Positions 4,458-6,045 of a stretch of 6,045 nucleotides of DNA are shown here, in pieces. The notes beneath the pieces are model-generated. The model was not told the origin of the DNA. It saw nothing but the letters and a program-made list of their open reading frames with translations, and ran no database searches. The stretch comes from Syntrophomonadaceae bacterium. GTDB taxonomy: Bacteria; Bacillota; Dethiobacteria; DTU022. The position numbers were made by a program, and so were the translations under genes. The DNA is taken from NCBI GenBank assembly GCA_007129055.1, contig SKWE01000166.1, positions 1 through 6,045 on the forward strand, read 5' to 3'. The first letter of the stretch is position 1, and each line of letters opens with the position of its first letter.

Positions 4458-6045
4458 GTGGCTGAACTTGATTATTCCATAAAAATTGGCGGTGAAGCAG
4501 GACAGGGCATTAATACTATCGGTGATATTTTATGCAAAGCGTTTGCCGATCAGGGACTTCACCTGTTTGCCAACCAGGATTATTATTCACGGGTGCGGGG
4601 CGGGCACAACTTTTACCAGATTCGAATTGCTTCTTTCCCCCTCTATTCTTTTAAAGACCACCTTGAAATACTGATTGCCTTAGATAAAGCATCATTGGAT
4701 TTACATACAGATGAATTGAGCGCTGATGGCGTAATTATATACGACCAGGAAAATATCGATTCTGAACAAAAAGTTTCAAATTCACTTGCTCTGCCGATGG
4801 CCGAACTGGGCAAGAAACATGGCGGAAAAAAAGTAATGGGAAACACGGTGGCAGCCGGGGCGGTCTGGCAGATTATGGGCGGCAACCCCGACATCCTGGA
4901 AAATGTATTGAAAAAGCTGTTTCAAAGCAAGGGCAGTAAAATAGCAGAAGCCAATATAAAAGCAGCACGAGCCGGCAGTGATTATGCTGCTGAAAACTAT
5001 TCAGGCAGGTGCGCCTGTAATATAGATAGCGCAAATAATGGAGGCGGCATGGTGCTGACCGGTAATGAAGCAATTGCCCTGGGCGCTTTAGCAGCCGGTT
5101 GCCGTTTTATGAGCTCTTACCCCATGACTCCGGCCAGCGGCGTTATGCAGTATATAGCCCGCCAGGTCGAACGCTTACCGCTTGCCTTTGAACAGGCCGA
5201 AGACGAGATAGCAGCAATAAATATGTCTATCGGCGCCGCAAATGCCGGCCTGCGTTCCATGGTGGGCACTTCCGGAAGCGGTTTTTCGCTGATGGTGGAG
5301 GGGATTTCTTATGCCGGCATATCCGAAACGCCCCTTGTAATTCTGCTGGGACAGCGCCCGGGTCCGGCCACAGGTATAGCTACCCGGACTGAACAGGGAG
5401 AACTGCTCTTCAGCATACATGCCGGAAACGGTGAATTCCCCCGGGCTGTTTTTGCTCCCGTTACCGCCACAGAGGCTTTCTGGACTACCGTGCATGCCTT
5501 TAATATAGCAGAAAAATACCAGATCCCGGTCATTATACTGAGCGATCAACATCTTGCAGATTCATCATTTACAGTTGAGCCTTTTGATCTGAACGCTGTT
5601 ACAATTGAACGTGGAGACATACTGAAAGAAGCTGAGCGGGGTGAAACAACAGAATACAAGCGATATAAAATCACTGATTCCGGGATTTCTCCGCGGGCCT
5701 TACCCGGGCGCAGCAACCAATGTGTCATAATTACCGGAAATGAACATTTAGAAAGCGGTTATTCAACTGAAAACCCGGAAATGCGTAATAAAATGGTAGA
5801 TAAAAGAAAGCGAAAACTTAATAAGCTGGCCGGGGATGTAAGACCTCCGGTAAGCTACGGTGAACAGAAGCCGGAAACATTGCTGCTTACCTGGGGCTCA
5901 ACATACGGAGCATGCCGGGAAGCTGTGGATATAGCCAATAAAAAAGGTGAAAAGCTGCAGGTAGCTTACCTGCCACAGTTATGGCCTTTACCTGAAAAAC
6001 AGATCCTGGAGTTATTCAAACAGGCTAATCGGGTTGTTACAGTGG
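4458..6045 (+). CDS. 2-oxoacid:acceptor (ferredoxin) oxidoreductase, fused gamma-alpha subunit, 3'-truncated
   Basis: 529 codons are visible and the frame is still open at the edge; gamma-alpha fusions are usually around 560-590 residues, so little is missing. These enzymes oxidatively decarboxylate a 2-oxoacid with CoA, passing electrons to ferredoxin in the cytoplasm; the TPP- and Fe-S-binding beta subunit, normally encoded next, would lie beyond the window. Domain order: gamma (about 7-175) with GGEAGQGINTIG at 11-22 and SRVRGGHNFYQIRI at 44-57; a short linker; then the alpha pyrimidine-binding domain from about 199 (LTGNEAIALGALAAGCRF), the substrate-loop motif YPMTPAS at 221-227, the EQAEDEIAAINMSIGAA block from 245, GQRPGPATGIATRTEQG at 298-314 and LSDQHLAD at 361-368; then the C-terminal domain (TWGSTYG at 478-484). 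The substrate (2-oxoglutarate, pyruvate, branched-chain or other) cannot be read from this subunit alone. Unusual points: Met for Ile in the YPITP motif, and a CxC (185, 187) in the linker. Start is GTG, set by AAGGAGG. Confidence 0.93.
   Translation, partial: MAELDYSIKIGGEAGQGINTIGDILCKAFADQGLHLFANQDYYSRVRGGHNFYQIRIASFPLYSFKDHLEILIALDKASLDLHTDELSADGVIIYDQENIDSEQKVSNSLALPMAELGKKHGGKKVMGNTVAAGAVWQIMGGNPDILENVLKKLFQSKGSKIAEANIKAARAGSDYAAENYSGRCACNIDSANNGGGMVLTGNEAIALGALAAGCRFMSSYPMTPASGVMQYIARQVERLPLAFEQAEDEIAAINMSIGAANAGLRSMVGTSGSGFSLMVEGISYAGISETPLVILLGQRPGPATGIATRTEQGELLFSIHAGNGEFPRAVFAPVTATEAFWTTVHAFNIAEKYQIPVIILSDQHLADSSFTVEPFDLNAVTIERGDILKEAERGETTEYKRYKITDSGISPRALPGRSNQCVIITGNEHLESGYSTENPEMRNKMVDKRKRKLNKLAGDVRPPVSYGEQKPETLLLTWGSTYGACREAVDIANKKGEKLQVAYLPQLWPLPEKQILELFKQANRVVTV

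Noticed and set aside
4433..4465. Micro-ORF MKKRRRRGG whose frame covers the ribosome site and start of the oxidoreductase gene
   Set aside because: It has no ribosome site of its own and its Lys/Arg content simply follows from the purine-rich Shine-Dalgarno sequence.
4643..5073. Minus-strand frames opposite the oxidoreductase gene (also 5175-5728)
   Set aside because: They are shadows of the clearly conserved plus-strand gene, rich in Cys, Ser and Arg as expected of antisense translation.

Overview
The window looks like ordinary chromosome of an anaerobic, probably clostridial Firmicute of moderate GC. That assignment is inferred from the strong AGGAGG-type ribosome sites, a class A penicillin-binding protein with a C-terminal PASTA domain, and a fused gamma-alpha subunit of a 2-oxoacid:ferredoxin oxidoreductase. 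Nothing in the sequence fixes the genus.

Layout. Positions 1-326 (minus strand, cut by the left edge) encode the N-terminal third of a YeiH/UPF0324 membrane transporter. Upstream of it on the same strand is an untracked 36-codon membrane ORF (511-401) with a good ribosome site and a candidate promoter. Next comes a clean intrinsic terminator (648-679), which ends transcription arriving from the right. Before that terminator lies a second small membrane ORF (866-777). Positions 1123-3654 (minus) hold a complete bifunctional peptidoglycan synthase. It is preceded, 57 bases upstream on the same strand, by a YggT-family membrane protein (3712-4110). A 347-base divergent intergenic region follows, with promoter elements for both directions. 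The right end (4458 to the edge, plus strand) is a large GTG-started gene for the 2-oxoacid oxidoreductase gamma-alpha subunit, cut before its stop.

How the genes work together. The yggT-like and PBP genes probably form one transcript serving envelope growth; the small membrane ORF at 777-866 and the terminator at 648-679 may be its tail. The oxidoreductase is transcribed away from them and would feed low-potential electrons to ferredoxin, with its beta (TPP/Fe-S) subunit expected just beyond the right edge. The YeiH transporter and its small upstream ORF form a separate unit at the left.

I see no mobile element, CRISPR array, rRNA or tRNA, and no convincing new system. The points most worth following up are the two small membrane ORFs, a 10-bp inverted repeat over the oxidoreductase promoter, and two mutually exclusive stems in the yggT leader.
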